A stretch of DNA of 64,000 nucleotides from Meandrina meandrites (taxonomy: Eukaryota; Cnidaria; Anthozoa; Scleractinia; Meandrinidae), in the NCBI GenBank assembly GCA_963693305.1, contig OY855905.1, positions 31,925,937 through 31,989,936 on the forward strand, read 5' to 3'. Shown here in pieces: positions 1-12,571 of this stretch. The translations under genes and the position numbers were made by a program. The notes beneath the pieces are model-generated. The model was not told the DNA's origin, made no database searches, and saw only the letters and a program-made list of their open reading frames with translations. Within the stretch, counting starts at the first letter, position 1. Each line of letters begins with the position of its first letter.

Positions 1-326
1 TTACATGTATGCAAATTACATGTATTCTAAATGTAAGACTAGATATACGTACATTTTGGATGAACTAATAATTAAATATTTTTATTGTATTGTAAAAATT
101 ATTTGGACAGGCAGCAAATCCAATATCCAGCACACTCATGAGTATAAAATGCCACCAAATCCCAAATATAGATCTGAAGAGCAGCATTGGAAATACCTGG
201 GTCTCCTTTTTGATCAATTCTGCTGTGTTCTGAATGCCCACCTTACTAATACTTTCCTTCAACAATTCTTCCACAAATACAAAAACAAACGAGAAAATTA
301 ACAAAAAGCAAAAATGTAGAACTTAC

Positions 327-3300
327 CTTATTTTGAGATTTTGGGGACACACGCTGTTTAAATCTATCAATTGCCTTATCCAAGATGTCAGAGTCCACAA
401 ATTCCAAGTTTAGTGACCTGCGCACTTCTCCTAACAAGACATCTAGTCTAGACTCATCTTTCTCATCATCATTATCATCATTGTTATTGACTGATAACAA
501 CTTGTCACCTCCAATGAGATTCAAGTCAAGAGTTTCTAGATCAGCTTCCAGCGAGACCTCTGGGTTTGGTTCAGTGTCTACAAAGACGACCGTCTCAGTG
601 CTTCCACCAAACTCTCCAAAATGATCGTCATCAGATGAATATGATGACGAAGAGGCGTCCCCTTGTGATTCGACATCAGTAAGAACAATTTTGTCTTCTG
701 CCGTACTGGCACTGACTAACTTTTCTGACTGTACATCATCTGGTTTGTCGAGATTTATTTTACCCACCCTGTCCTCCCAACAAAAAACACTCTGGTCAGG
801 GTCAGGTGGGGGTTTTGGGGTGCTTGTGATGTGCATTCCATTCTTCTTTCTATAATCAATAAACACATCGACACCTTGTGGGCTAGCAACTTCATGTAGT
901 AGTGGTTCATTGTTCAAAAATCTACCAGAAGATGAAGTTAATTCAAGCTCACTTTCTTCTTCTCCACAGCTACTGAAGGAGTCCTTGATATCGGCATCAC
1001 TGTCTTTAGCATCTCTAATTTTTAAACTATCATTCTTTGTAATGGTTAGTGAAGAAGATTGTTTCTCATTAAAGCTGCTTTCATCAATGCCATTGCTCTC
1101 CTTTTGAGAGAAAGCCCTGTCTTTCCGTGGTCTTTTCAGGCTGTGAGTGTTGGTCAACTTACTTTGTGTCTCTATGCTATCAGTGGACTCACTACCATCA
1201 TATGAAACTTTCAAAGCTTTTTCTTCTTTGGGTCTTGGCTGTTTATGTCCCTTGTCTTCCAAGCACTCAACCTCTTCTTCAAAGAGTTGTGATCTAAGCT
1301 TCCACTCCTTGAGCTTTTTGCGAATGTCTCCACTACTTTCACTACACCTAACCACCTTTGCCTGAATCACATCATTTTGTTTCTCTCTGCCAGAGAGACC
1401 ACGCCTCAAGCAATCATAGCTCTTAGAAGATCTTGGTGGAACACCACTGGGTTTCTTAAAGCTTTCACTGTTATTCTGTTTTCCATTGGGGCTACTTAAA
1501 TGCTGCCAACTGCTTGGAAGACTTTTAGGGATTTTACTGGGTTTTGTGTTTTCATTCTGCTGTGATGAACAGTTATACTTCTGCACAGAGACAGGGTTTC
1601 GTGATGGTGTTTCTTTCGGTGGGCCAACATGCATACTGGCAAGAATTTGTAAAAGTTCTTCAACTGACACAGCTTTGTCAGCCTCCTGACAGGGAGAAAG
1701 CATATCTGAGTTGGTGATGGGAGCACAGGGTGGGGAGACTGCCTCAGAATGTTCTAGCAATGGAGAATGATGTTCTTGTGACTGTGATGAAGTGGGAGAT
1801 AATGATCTTGTTATTGTTGGTGTAAGGATTTGTAATTCCAACTGTTTTAACAGTGAGGTGGAAAGCTCCTGAGATACTGGTATGGGAGGAGTTTGAGTTG
1901 CAACTGAAGGTGGTGGAGACAAAGCTTTAAAGACCTCTGGAGGGGGTGTTTGAGTTCCTCTGTGTCGTCTGTAAAATTGCTCTGCCAGTTGAAGTTCAGT
2001 AGTGGTCTCTTCAACACTATCTGCATCATTTTCACATAAAACATTTTCAGTCTCAAGGCCTTCCTCCTTGTCCAAGCTTTGTAATGAGACCTTCCTCTCT
2101 GTCACAGACATCACCACTGATTCAATATCCGGGTCAGGCAAGACTGTTTGCGGAGACTGCAAGAGCTTTTTTATACTCAGCGCCTCAGCTGTAATGATAC
2201 TTTCTTTGTCTTCACACCGAGTGTAAAACTCACTGTAATCAGTGTCATCAAACTCCAGCCCTGGTTCTTCAATCTCTTTTGGCACAACTTCATCTACTGC
2301 AGTTATTTCTTCTCCTCCCAGTTCCTCAGAGAACAAATCTTCCTCTGCTGGCTGAGCTGGAATTTCAGAAAACCTATCAGAAAGAGTTTTGCACCTTGAT
2401 TGTTCAGAATCTGAGCTAAGTTCAACACCGCTTGGAGGCTGAGGGCCAAACAATGCCTCCATTGCGCTGACTTTGCGGTGAGTCACAGTGCCTACCAAGC
2501 CATTGTGAATATTGCCACTGGTGTGATTATGGTATCGAGTAGTTGAAGCTACTGGCTGCTTAAAGATCTTCTCGACCTCTGAGTCACTTGAAGAGCTTGT
2601 ATACGATGATGCCCGCCTCAGGGTTTGAAGGTGTGGCAGCTGCACTGGGCTAACAGGTCGAAATGTAGGCGGCGGCTCTTCCTCAGCAAATTCAACAGAT
2701 TGTCTTCTTAATGCAAAAATGGGATCCCTGCTTCCTAAGGAATGTCGAAACCTCCTTCGTTGCACCTTGGAGGAAAAAGGGTCACCATTCTCTAGTAGAG
2801 AGATGTTAGAATCAACTGACATACTTTTGAGAATATGACCATTATTTAGACTTTGTGGTCTGCGTCTCAACGGCTGAAATAATGGTTCTGAATGAACACT
2901 GCTGTCATCTGAAGTATATCCTGAATAATCATGGCAAGATGCAACACCTGGGCTAGGATGACCACTCCACCTGATTTTTCTTTGGGAAATTTTTCTACCC
3001 TTTGGTGTACTTTGAATTGGTTGGTTTTGTTGAACAGAGCGAACAAATGGTGATGAAAGACCACTATCTGAATGCCAGGATGACGTGGTCAGCTTGGGAG
3101 AAGGAACCTGATAGACTTTGCGTACAAAAGGAGAATTGGCGTCCATTGGATGTGTTGACTCACTAAATGACCATGACCTTCTTTTCAGCTGAGTGTTGGT
3201 GACATCTTTTTCCAAGTTAGACAAACAAGCAATGGATCCTGGATGTCTCTGCTTTTTATTTCCTTTGTTATGCCTTGAACTGATCAACAACTCTTGTTTG

Positions 3301-4712
3301 ATTTCATTCAGTCGTGGATTCACAAGTTTTTCACTGAAACAAACCTCTTGCTCATTATTAAGGTCAGGCATTGATGCACCGTAATCACTGTTGTAAGAAG
3401 GTGTCTTTACTGCTAAGAAGTCCCCTTCATTTGTCAAAACTTCAAAACACTCCACTCCACCCTGAGGAGCAAGGTTATGGCTTTCTTTTGCCTGTTCATC
3501 AGTGACTGTTTCTTTATAAATTTCCAATGCCATTGAATCAGAGCATTGTTGATCATTGTGATGAAAAGCACTGTGGACACCATTTTGACTTTCATCCACA
3601 ACAAAATGTTCAGGATCCTCTAACTCGTCGACTTCATTCACGCAGTCAAGACCCATCCTGCCCTTCTCACTGCTGTGGCAATTTTCATTGACAGTACAGC
3701 AGTTTATTGATGACTGGTAATAGTTGCTTCCATTAATTGAAAACTCATCTTCTTCAACTAGTGGTACAAACTTATCCGGTATGGGCACTTCGTGATCAAA
3801 GTTAACAGACTCGCAATTATTACTGCAGTTACTTTCAAAGGAAAATTCCTCGTCGTCAGCTAAAGGAGCAATCTTTTCAACATCATCTAGGCCTTTCTCA
3901 ATAAAGTATGGGCCATTGGGATTTTGTATCTCCAAGTCCTTACTTCCATCATCAGATGAATCCTTAAAATTTGCAGCTTGTGCATTTTTGAACAAAGTAC
4001 TTTTAACTAAATCATCTTTGGCAAATGCTTCAAAAAAGAGAACACGTTCTTCAACAGATTTTCTCCTTTCACACTCCAGCTTAGTCAGGTGAATTTCGTC
4101 AGTCTTTGAGCTGTCACTTTGGCCTTCATTGTAAGAGAAACGTTTTGTGATGTCTTTATTTTGGTTGCAAATTGTTTCAATGTGATTAAAGCTTGAAGGC
4201 GGAGCACTGCCACGTCGAAGTTTGGGCTTTGGGGGAACAGGAGGCTTCCTTCTCAACTTAACAGCATCACTCTTTGTCAATGTACCCTCCGGTGACGCAC
4301 TGTAGTAAAGGCAATAGAAATCACTGGCTCGTCGAGTTTTCTCAACAACATCACAAACTGTGTCCACATTCTCTGCGCTTGAAGTTTCATTCTTATCATT
4401 AGTCCTTATGTCTTCATTCATGACATTCCCTTTGGCAACACCATGATTCTTTGAAGCATTTTCTTCAACAGCGGCTGACTCAGGAGATAGCACCGTACTT
4501 GGTTTGTTCTCTTTATGTACTAGTTTGGCCTTTTTAGAATCTTTTTCCCTTACTGGTGATGAGTTAATGGATCCTTGAGAGCTGTCGCTACTACCATTTC
4601 TTTCAAGTTCCTCGTCCACAAAACATCCAGAGTCAGTTTTACCTTTGCTGTCAGGTGCACTTCTTCCACGGTTGTGTCTGCGAATCACTCCAGGCTTTTC
4701 TTTGCCACTCAT
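327..4712 (-). CDS. Large disordered phospho-motif/proline-rich protein, first coding exon (partial gene)
   Basis: One uninterrupted exon of 1462 codons starts at the ATG at 4712 and ends in phase 0 at 327, at a good splice donor (AAG then gtaagt on the minus strand). The gene therefore continues beyond the left edge. Reading through the donor would add only about 25 residues before a stop. The protein is almost wholly low-complexity and acidic/serine-rich. It has an SH3-ligand-like proline stretch near residues 154-164 (RRKPPVPPKPK). It also has many basophilic kinase or 14-3-3-like sites (RRAS, RRGS, RRKS, RRSWS, RRQS) and acidic Ser clusters (SSSDSEVEK). No catalytic domain is visible. A huge disordered first exon with PPVPPKPK recalls scaffold or RhoGEF-type (FGD-like) proteins, but that is a guess and I assign no family. 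The coding call itself is very secure. Confidence 0.9.
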
Positions 4713-4777
4713 GTCAGTTTGGTTAGGCTATTTGCCATAATGGTGTTACACTGGCCTGAAATGCTCCAAGCTGATCA
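4713..4777 (-). other. 5' UTR part of the large-protein exon, preceded by a 5' intron
   Basis: Just upstream of the ATG at 4712 the minus strand carries a good acceptor: a T-rich run ending in tatttcag, with the exon starting at 4777. This implies at least one upstream non-coding exon to the right. I could not place that exon or the transcription start; the promoter-like region near 10.3 kb is one candidate. Confidence 0.55.
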
Positions 4778-7700
4778 CTGAAATAGATAAGAAATTTTCA
4801 TGACTGTGATGCAAACTGAAAAAGTCTATACTATACTATTTCTACAAAGATCTGTTGTGGTTTCAAACCAGTTTGAATTATTTTTCATTGCCTCACATTG
4901 ATTATCATACAGTAGAATCCCAATTTCTTGAACCCTCGGTTTCTCAGAACTGCCGATTTCTCAAACCAATTTTCGTTTCCCTTAATTGTACCCCCAATTT
5001 CACGAACCAACCAATTTTTGGAACCAAAGACAAATCAGCCACAAAAGATCCCTGGCATGAATCTCTGTAGCACTAAAATAGACACTGTGGCACTCTCTGG
5101 CTAAAAATCTTAGACAACACCTTTGCAGGGGATGTATTGTTCTGACTAAAACCATTGGCAGCCATGTGCTGCACCACTTTGCATTTCACAGTCTGAACTT
5201 GCAATAATTCATCATGAAATGTTCAACAGATCATCAGCAAACCTTCAAATCCTGTTGTGAAGTCAAGAAAAGTCAGCCGACAACTTCTGAAGTTTGCTGA
5301 AGAATGAGTGAACATTTGTTGAGGAATTTTCGTGAATCCACATGTGACAACTTTGCAACTTTCAGCATTAAAGCATCCCACACTAATTGGATTGCTGGTG
5401 GTTAAGAACCATTACTAGCATTTGTTGTACAGTGATATCATAACAAATAATACAATATTGATCATTTCTTCCCAAAGTGATTACTCTTGAACAGATCTTC
5501 ATGTAGTCCCTCACTCAATCTCCCACATTTTTCTTTCTGCACGTACACTGTACCATGTACATATTTGCAGTTAGTAATGGTTCTAACTCTTATCAAATAT
5601 CAAACTTTTCACTAAAGATATTAAGTCTTTTTGAGACTCAGTAAATGAATGTGTTAACTACAAAAGTTCACAAGGGTTAGATTTGTTATAAGTTTAAAAT
5701 GCTCAAAAATACTTGATGGAGTCAACTTAGACTTAGAGTTATAACACTCAAAGTATAGCAACTGTCATGAACAAGCAATGAATCTGTGCCTAAATAATTT
5801 TTCATCTGCATAGGACATAGCATTTCAAGAAATCAGTTTTATATGCAGACTATATCATCCAATTTTGCAATTTTGTCATTTAAACAGTGCATTCTATGAT
5901 CAAAGGAATGCAGGTTTGTGTAATTCTACACGTACCACTTTGCCATGCATACCTGATTAACTTTAAAGTCCCAAATGAGCCAAGATTATGCTGTGATCTA
6001 GTGTTCTAATACTGTGAAATTGCTAACAAGAATTGAAAACCAGAATCAACTGAAGCAGAGAAATCAATAAAGGAAAAAGTTATCTTCTAGTTGAGATAAT
6101 AATCGTGACTACTAGACAGTATAAAACAACAAGAAACTAGCCTTTGTCTCACCTAACAATGCAGCTTACTTCAATTTAAACCAAAGCTTATATATTAGAT
6201 GCTGGTGTAGCATTTTCAAACCATGAATAAACCAGCGATTTAGATAAATGACAACCCTTGCAAACTAGTTGTAAGTCAATATTTGAAACTTAAGATTGCT
6301 TCAAATGTTTAGTCAAGTAATTTGACAGAATGAGCTTAAGGTATGCAGAAAATGTCATTTACATATAATTGCTTACATTAATACTAATTGTCGACATGCA
6401 TGAAACAAAATGAATAACTCTTTCAATGTGATAAAGCTTGCATGTCTTCAAAGCATGAAAATATTAGAGAAGAAATAAGTCCATGATTTTAAATTTAATA
6501 TTGGCCAGTTGGCATGAATTAGAGAAACTTAATCCAGACAAAAATATTCAGGTTTCAGACAGGAAGGGCACAGTTGATTTTAACTGATAAGGAGATGCAT
6601 GATTTGGCATGGGTAGTCCGCTTTAGTCAAAATCAGAAAACAAACAAAACTATTAAAAATCGACACCAGTATTTAAACCCATAACACAAATTTGAATTGT
6701 TCACAAGGAAACCTTTAATCACTAGATACCTTAGCTGAGGCTGTAGAAGTCAGTTCAAAAACCATTAATGGATTAATTCTCCACATCTACATTCAAATTA
6801 TGGTAATGTTAACCCAATTTGGTTTAATTAACTTTTGACAAATTGATGGATACCTTTCCCAAAATAATGCAAACCAAATGCTTTTGTTAAATTTACTTTA
6901 CTGAACAAAAATAAAGCAAATGATATCAAATTAATATTATAATTGATATCACATAAAACATTGAAATGCAATTCTAGTAAAAACTAGAATTTATGAAAAG
7001 GTTGCCATGTGATCTTTTTAAAAACAGATCACATTGAAGTTGTTGAGATATTATTCAAAATGAAATTGAACCCTAAATTACCAGAATATAATTACACACG
7101 CAAGTTAATCCCATCCAAACTAAAATGTAAGGTACTGTGCAGTGCACAGAATGTCCGAGAATGGGTAAATAAAACCCTGTACGTTAGAGGATAATGTTTA
7201 TTCCTGAAAGATTATTTTTCTCAGGAGTGAACAGTTGTCCGGAAGCCAAGCTTTGTCTTTCTCTATCTAAAGAATAATTTGATTTGCACCTATAAATCTT
7301 TGAATCCAATTAAAACCACAAAAAATGTCAGGTCATTGATTGAATCTCTAAGCTTTTTAACCTTATATAATTATGAAAGTGGCAAGAGGATGGGAAAATG
7401 TGTTCATTACAACAGGGGTATACTTTAACCGAGGGTTCTTTTGCCATACATTGTATTTTGCTGTTATTACTTTTTGCTGGGACTAAAGAATACTGTTCCT
7501 TATACTGGGACTTTGTTTTAAAGGGGTTTGTTATGTAAAGGTTCCACGACATTAATTCTGAAGCATATAACCATTGTGAATCATAAATTACAAATTCAAT
7601 GTTTTTCTTTCTCTGTTTCATTACTAATCAAACAGTCCAGAATTCTGGTAACACCTTGCTGCTCTTTACCTTCGGTCACAAAGTCAAAGCTTACATTAAT

Positions 7701-10300
7701 GTGAAAGCATAGCTTACTCCTTATTGGTGCAAAGTAAGGTCTAATTGCTTTCTGTTATTTGCCATGCTTCTAAATTATAATTAAAAATAACATCTGCACT
7801 AAAAAGGAATTCAGTTTGCCCCAGTGTACATTGTATTTTGATTTTTTATACAGCTAAACCCATGCTGCTAAATGGAACATTGTAAAACGTTATGATAGAA
7901 GCATATTCGGCTGATTGAAAAAATGGTGGCAAAAAAGAAAATCAGATCAGAGGTGCCATTTAATCGCTTGCACAAAGTTTTGATCACCTATTTATTCAAA
8001 TGCTTCAAAAATATTTGTAGTATAAATAGTTTGATTTATCAACAGATGATTTAAAAAAGGTGTTTGAAACCGCCCTGGGGTGGGAAAATAAAAAGTCTAC
8101 AATGATCACTATTTGCATTGCACAGCTATCTTTGTGGTAAAAAAAAAAATTGTTGAAGCTGATAAAGATTTAAGTACATGGGTGTGAATTTGCATCATTT
8201 CCTTATTTTCTGCTATTGTTATTTCCATATATAAAAGTATTTTCAACTGTTTGCCACGTACGTACATGACATTATTCCGAATCTAATTGAATAACTGGCT
8301 GTGGTTAGAGACGGGTGTTTTTTCTTTTTTCTGGGTCTTGAAATACAACTCACATCCAGCAGGAGAGCATCAAAGAATGTCCTCTTTTGCAAAAAGATGC
8401 CATGTGTACCAAACCGGCATTTAGGCTGGAAAAAATTCATTTTGATATCTAATGTCAAATGAAAGCAATTATGTCACTGTTTGCCTTTCAGCATTGAAGT
8501 TGGATTAACAAAAATTCTGCATTCCTTTATTAAGTACATCTTTACTCAAAAGCACGTACATGAAGCAAGCTGTCTTTATTAATTCCCATGAAGTTGATCC
8601 CTTCGTGAGCTCAGTTGGAATTGTACACTGAGCAAAAATTTTTTTACGAAATTGTTAATTATTATTAACCACAGTTTGAAAAGCGATATGTCATGTAAAT
8701 TTGAGTGATGGTTTCAAGTACAAGAATCCACAGAAACTAATGCGGACAACACACAAACATTTACACACAAAAGAATCGCCACCAAATTAACGAGCTCTAC
8801 CTCACGAGGTGGTTTTCCGGCGATCTATTGATCTGCGCCAACGCGACCAGCGTTTTAGCATGCTTCTCGGCATGAAGCCACTAGCGAGAACACAAAGATG
8901 AAATGCACCCTCTTGGAAAGTGCTGGAAAGTGGAATGATCTTGCACTAATAAAATTTACATAAACAGCGCCGGCACATCAAATATCTGATCTTAGTGAGG
9001 TGCTCAAGCATAAAACCGCAAAGTTTGGAATCCCAAGATATGCCACGATTAAAAGCAAAAATCTTGAGTTTGGTTGCTAGATAGCTAGGACAATTATTTC
9101 GATATTACATTTTAGTTGCCCAACCAACGAGAAGACGTGCAAAGAACGGTTTACAATTCAACAAAAATAAGACTTTACTTTGGAGAAAGTTTGGTTGACC
9201 AATACTATCATGACATTTAAACATTCTGTTTTCCTGATAAAACAGCTGATGGGCGGCAGGGAATGCTGTAGTTCCAAATGGGCCATTTCCCCTTTGAAGG
9301 CGTGATTTGCAAGTGCTAACGAACTACAATTGCGAGCGTTATTATCTTTTGTCTCTCGCTCAAAACGAAATTTGCGAAATGAAAAGTTTGATTACAATCT
9401 TTCAGTGGAGGCGAAGCGATGAGGATTAAAAATGAAACCGGACGTTGAATGCGAGAATTGCGTGATTTATCAATGAGTTGTATTGCATCTTGTAAAGCAG
9501 CTTAAATATGTATGGCTGATATAACTTTCTAAATTTAACCGACCTTTTAGGCAAACAATGGCACCTCTTTTGGGTGAAAACGATCGTGATTTTGTGAGCA
9601 CATTATTACATTACGTACAGTCGATTTCCTAGTGTATTCAGGGGAATAAACAAACGTTACTGGTGCTAAAAGGTAGAAAAGGAAGATTTCATTAAAAAGG
9701 TTCTCTAACTTTGGTTCGCCACTGATTACAATCATCAGTCAGACGACCGCATCTTTCCGACTTGTTACGCAGTGTAATTTCAGCTAAAAACAACACGAAA
9801 ATAACCTCGCAAATATGAAGATTTTTAGCTGCTTTACAGCTAACAAACCTCAAACAAACAACAAGAGAATGAAATTCAATAAGTCTTATAACGTTTGCAC
9901 TCGGTTTACAGTTTTATATGCTTCAAAGGCCTAGCGATCGTGTTAGCGTTTATTTGCAATGACTGAATTCTGCGTAGAATAACTAAGTAGCTCGTACCGC
10001 TAATAGCACACCAGAAGACCCGAAGCACGTGTTGAGAAGAAGCGCGATTTTATGTTCATAGAATCACGTCAACGTTAATTCCATGCACAATCCAGACCAA
10101 ACAAGAAGCCCGGTATTCGCTTAAGACTTCACACCTCTCACCTTCCATAAGATTCATCTCAGCGAAGCTCCGTTCATTTTCCTTTAGAAGCGTGGCTCAA
10201 ACCCTAGCCTGACTACTGCCTTATCACGCCTTGATGACAATCTTTTGTTTTGGAGAAAATAACCCCAAATCAACTGTTCCGGCGTGATCGCGACACACAG
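4778..10300. other. Long AT-rich non-coding stretch, probable 5' intron of the left-hand gene
   Basis: No open reading frame here has coding character or splice support. The stretch at about 4914-5060 carries repeated ttctcaaacc / tttcacgaac phrases typical of the end of a cut-and-paste MITE (it begins cagtagaatccc). The rest is unique-looking AT-rich DNA. By position it is most simply the 5' UTR intron of the gene whose coding exon is 327-4712. Confidence 0.4.
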
Positions 10301-10355
10301 GATACGATAAAATAATCTTCAACTGACAAAACACTTGAAGGAAATTGTGGTTGCG

Positions 10356-10363
10356 TGACGTCA
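10356..10363. promoter_or_regulatory. Perfect CRE palindrome in a GC-richer promoter-like stretch
   Basis: The octamer TGACGTCA, the consensus CREB/ATF site, sits in a locally GC- and CpG-richer stretch (about 10.0-10.4 kb). This stretch lies 5.6 kb upstream of the left gene's coding start and 2.2 kb past the 3' end of SCFD2. It is a candidate promoter element for the left-hand gene. A single 8-mer can occur by chance, so function is inference. Confidence 0.3.
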
Positions 10364-12399
10364 CAAGCCTCTTTACGGTGCCGTTGTGTCGATATTCCCG
10401 CCTTTCTTTGTATGCAAATTATTATATTCTTGCTTCTTTTATTTAATTTCGCAGTATTGTTCGTTTATAAACGGCGCCTTTTCGTTAAAATTAATTAATT
10501 TTTAGATCATTTAGTTTAAAAGAGACGAATGAATGACGCGTGGTGCTACAAAGAAAAAATACAAAACGCTGTTTTGGTTATAAACTGGATTAGGAAAACA
10601 AAATGTTATCTTTTCGTTACTTGCCATTTCCCTATGTTTTTAACGTTTCCTGTTTAATAGTGTACTGTGAAGCCACGGAAAAGGTGGACTCCTTCGCTCA
10701 GACGATACACAGAAATGCTCCAAAGATTCAGCGAGCTAATCACAGATGTGGTCAGTTCGTTACTACATTTACAAGCCTACTGATCAAATCAGCAAGAGAA
10801 AAAAAGATGTTAAAGTTGGCATATGCGACACTATTTCATACATATTCGATACATATTCCTCCATCAGTTAACTTGGGTTTATCATCCAAATTGCACTTGT
10901 ATTTTTAAATTGCTCTTATTTTTACGTGTGAAAAGCGAAAAATGTCCTTTTCCATTTTAAAGAGCTTATGTTAAATTTAACTTAATTCTTTAAAAATTCG
11001 CTACAAAGTCCAAACGAACAGCTAAGCAGCTTTCGTAGATATCAAATGTTCGTGCCGACATGTTTATTAAATATGCTTCCGACCACGTCATTTTTTTCTT
11101 AAAAACAGTAGGTGGTCTGTGCATGTTTATAACTGCTGACGGCTATAACAAGCTGTTTGTGCGATATCGCGTTTAGCTGTGCTAATCAAGTCAGCATCCC
11201 AAACTCTAGAGCCAACAAATCTGGAATTACCGAAAATAGACCCACAATGTCCCAGTCTTTGAGTAATTTCCCTCAATCCTCAATCGCAAAAACATCCGAC
11301 GAAGTTAATACGGCTTATTTTGTTTAATGTAAACCAGGGGTATCTGATTCCTATCTAAGCCAAACAGGTTCGTATGCATGTTCCACAAAAGACTGTGGGT
11401 TTTAGTCAATGTGAAACATGTGTGCGGAAATAAGGCTCAATGAATATCCCTAGCCCTATGACCAAATGAGGTATACTTAAGACTGTACGCACCTTATTCC
11501 CTGTCTTGATGATTACGTTTATTAGTAATCTCGAGGTGAAAAAAGAAAGTCAAGTAACCAAAAAAATTTATCGGATTTGAGAAAGGACATAAAAAAACCC
11601 ACTCAGACTGCTAGTCTAAATTAATACAGCTTTTAAAAGGTCATGCAATTGTTATGTGGGGTCTGTTCTGTAAACAGGTAATACATAAAATAAATCGTTT
11701 CGTGTGAACTAGAGTCCGGCTAAAGACAATCTGAGGAGCTTCCCATCCACGGAGACCCGTGTCTCCTTCGCAGCCGTTTCAGTTATGGGATGTCCCAAAA
11801 ATGCCCAAGGATGACGTAGGATGTTACTCGAGGCGGGCCGAAGTAACAAGCCCAGTATAAACCCTTGTTAATGGAAATGAAAGGCGTGGTGACAAACCAC
11901 TCCTTGTAGCGGTGCGTTCTTGGGTTCTTTTCCAATCGATACAATGAGAGCGACTTCGTGGAATGAGAGACTCGCGACAAGATGTCTTTCCTTTTAAAAC
12001 TATAAATAATGTTTTATTACGTTCTCAAACGATTTATATTTTTCTTTTCATAGATTAAGCGTTGAAATTTTTAAGCAGCCAGTTTTTTTTCCACTATCAA
12101 AAGCTCTATGCAGAAATAACGGCAACAGAAGATTATTAGTTCCTAGATACAAAAAGTGTCGATATCTATATCGTCAATGAAATGACGAATATTATGCTTT
12201 CTTTTTCTATCCAGTCAAGCAGTTTTATCAAAACATTTCTTTTATAAAGTTGCCAGTGTTTTGTTGCCGCTGTTGTCGCTGTTCCGTTCAAATGTCCTTA
12301 TCAACAGTTTATTCTTGCTTCTCCATAATTGTCTTCCAGCCATCAGTCCTAACAGTTCTTTTCTTTGCTCGATCGAGCCACTACCCGCTGTGTGCAGAG
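10364..12399. other. Intergenic stretch between the left gene's promoter candidate and the SCFD2 3' end
   Basis: I see no supported gene. A 101-codon open frame at 10603-10908 (plus) lacks coding features, splice context or any recognisable motif. Around 11.7-11.98 kb is a repeat-like patch (ggagacccgtgtctcc, then tcgcagccg). Its tcgcagccg motif recurs at 29.5 kb, so it is probably an old mobile-element fragment. Confidence 0.35.
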
Positions 12400-12446
12400 G
12401 TCTCCTATTTCCTTTGCTTCCGCGTGAAGCAAAGGAAATAGGAGAC
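12400..12446. repeat. Perfect 21-bp hairpin with a 5-nt loop
   Basis: The arm 12400-12420 (begins GTCTCCTATTTCC) is exactly complementary to 12426-12446, with a 5-base CGCGT loop. It lies about 125 bp beyond the SCFD2 stop on the 3' side, so it may fall in that transcript's 3' UTR. A degenerate relative with agatgtctt / gagacatct arms lies at about 17270-17346. This suggests a small foldback element rather than a terminator. Confidence 0.75.
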
Positions 12447-12571
12447 GTATACATGCATCGTGTGTAGAACCGGATGTAAAACCGCGCAGCACATCTCCTG
12501 AAATGTCACGTAACACTTTTGTGGACCCGCCGTCTCGTCAAACACATATAGTTTTAGTTTGTTGAAAATCG

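Noticed and set aside
10603..10908. 101-codon open frame (plus strand)
   Set aside because: No motif, no consensus donor or acceptor, and AT-rich codon use like the flanking non-coding DNA.
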